Source: JBGZFC01 sp041846575 (GTDB taxonomy: Bacteria; Bacteroidota; Bacteroidia; Bacteroidales; Dysgonomonadaceae). From it: a stretch of DNA of 34,080 nt. The stretch is taken from contig JBGZFC010000031.1 in NCBI GenBank assembly GCA_041846575.1, positions 1 to 34,080 on the forward strand, in the 5' to 3' direction. Under the pieces are notes generated by a model. The model searched no databases, was not told the DNA's origin, and was given only the letters and a program-made list of their open reading frames with translations. Position 1 is the first letter of the stretch; each line of letters starts with the position of its first letter. Positions 33,018 to 34,080 of the stretch are shown piece after piece. The position numbers and the translations under genes were made by a program.

Positions 33018-33098
33018 ATTTTCCTGCAATTATTTTGCAAAAAGATGCTTTTTTTACCTTAGCCAAATGATAAATATACCCTAAAACGGCTTAAACAG

Positions 33099-34080
33099 TT
33101 ACATTTTCAACATTTTCTTATTGACAACCTCTCCATTATATTCTACACATATATTGTAAATTCCTTTTGACAAATGCGACAGATAAATCTTTCCTCTTTT
33201 GACAGTAGTTTCATACACTTTTCGTCCCAACATATCGAAAATAGAAACAATAATCTCTTTTTCACTTGAAACAGGAGCATCATTGATATCTAATTGAATG
33301 TAATCGACAAATGGATTGGGATATATTTTTAAAGTCATATCAACACTATTATTGAAAATACCTGTATAAACAGGTTCAACACTTCGATATATAAAACCTT
33401 TGTAACCTCGGGCAAACAGATATCCATCTTTAGAAAGAGCAAATTCTTTGATAGCTTTATCATAATAGTTTATACCTGAATTTATTTGCTCACAAGTATA
33501 GCCATTGTCTTTTGATCTAAAAACGCCTTGAGGTGTAAACTCAGCATAATCCGCACGATATATCACATCTTCTTTATCTATTATCAATGCTTCCGTATAA
33601 AAATAGTTTGGTATATAAATCCAAGAAGTCCCAAAATCTTCTGATCTCCATATACCGTTTTGATTATAGATGATGATGTCATCAGAGCCATCTAATGTAG
33701 CGGCAAACAAAGTGCCTTTCGAATTTTGTGCTACTGCATTAATTCTGTGTCCGATTAATCCCGATCGTATCCACGAACTACCGCAATCATTTGAGCATAA
33801 AATTCCACTATTTAAAATTTGTGAAAAAAGCTGATAAGACCTGCAAACAATACACCATTGCTACTCTCTTTGATACATGGTATATAATCGCTAGGTCCAC
33901 CCCAAAAACATCGCTTCCATGTAACTCCCTTATCGTCAGACTTATAAATTTTACCCTATCCCCCAATTATCACTGTGTCACCTTTGGCATAGTAAGATAC
34001 ATGCATAATAGAAGGAAGTTCTGAAATTATTTCCCAATTTTGACCTAAATCATTTGAATAATATAATTCTCCAACATCAA
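33099..34080 (-). pseudogene. T9SS-exported Asp-box (BNR-type) protein, broken by a stop codon and a frameshift; 5' end outside the window
   Basis: The C-terminus (about 80 residues) is a type A T9SS sorting tail: LKIYPNPFVDYIQLDI, VSIFDMLGRKVYE, LSKGIYNI, KKMLKM. Upstream are Asp-box motifs of BNR/sialidase-like propellers: SKDNGYTC, SEDFGTSW, SNDCGSSW, SDDKGVTW and SNDLGQNW. The last two are in a different frame. Reading from 34078, the frame holds until TAG at 33958-33956, resumes with GKIYKSDDKG, and shifts near the six-A run at 33824-33829 (minus-strand T run), where one extra T would restore SFF-to-SQILNSGIL. So the gene has one nonsense codon and one -1 shift. It could be a true pseudogene or a sequencing error at a homopolymer. 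If intact, it would be a cell-surface protein. Confidence 0.8.

Noticed and set aside
33824..33958. Programmed frameshift and stop read-through in the T9SS gene
   Set aside because: The T run lacks a downstream pseudoknot or stop context that I can identify, and a separate nonsense codon would also need read-through; decay or sequencing error is simpler.

Overview
The window looks like a piece of a Bacteroidales (phylum Bacteroidota) chromosome. The support is: exact matches to the Bacteroidota promoter (TAnnTTTG at -7 with TTG/TTTG about 20 nt upstream), a type IX secretion (T9SS) C-terminal tail, DUF4252, DUF3078 and DUF1343/NamZ proteins, a run of exported proteins whose signal peptides appear to be cut just before Gln, and an IS30-like transposase start of Bacteroides type. 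I cannot name the genus.

Layout. 1-416: start of an IS30-like transposase running off the left edge, a perfect 32-bp palindrome, and degenerate repeats. 417-2767 (+): MerR-type regulator, exo-muramidase NamZ, inorganic pyrophosphatase. 2998-4772 (-): rsmA then corA. 4931-7444 (+): a flippase-like membrane protein and the dipeptidase pepD. 7779-9718 (+): a compact ECF sigma factor operon in which two DUF4252 paralogues flank the sigma factor and its likely membrane anti-sigma factor. 10193-11442 (-): an AT-rich accessory pair made of a GHKL ATPase and a small STAS-like protein. 11750-13987 (+): xseA, xseB, ispD. 14234-16887 (+): a five-gene cassette of membrane proteins with a small winged-helix regulator and a DUF2141 protein. 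17293-19551 (+): a Pit-type phosphate transporter with a PhoU-like tail, ending tail to tail with 19548-21541 (-): SpoU-type methyltransferase, periplasmic thioredoxin and a Nim-like flavoprotein. 21670-22316 (-): rpmI and rplT without infC. 22683-26020 (+): an AspT-type transporter and a DUF3078 outer-membrane-type protein. 26296-29815 (-): an LD-carboxypeptidase, a K+/H+ antiporter and a lipoprotein glutaminyl cyclase in one probable operon. 30016-32931 (-): gyrB, a Dabb protein, rpsT and tRNA-Glu. 33099-34080 (-): a T9SS-exported Asp-box protein broken by a stop codon and a frameshift.

How genes connect. NamZ and the LD-carboxypeptidase both act on peptidoglycan fragments. The glutaminyl cyclase would convert the N-terminal Gln exposed on several exported proteins encoded in this same window (NamZ, both DUF4252 proteins, DUF2141, DUF3078) to pyroglutamate. 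The housekeeping genes (rsmA, rpmI/rplT, rpsT, tRNA-Glu, gyrB, xseAB, ispD) are intact. The accessory content lies in the ATPase/STAS pair, the winged-helix membrane cassette, the IS fragments and the broken T9SS gene.

The best candidate for an under-described system is the ATPase/STAS-like pair at 10193-11442, which has the parts of a partner-switching (SpoIIAB/SpoIIAA-like) device but no sigma factor beside it. The sigma/anti-sigma/DUF4252 operon at 7779-9718 is second. All functions come from reading the sequence; no database search was possible.
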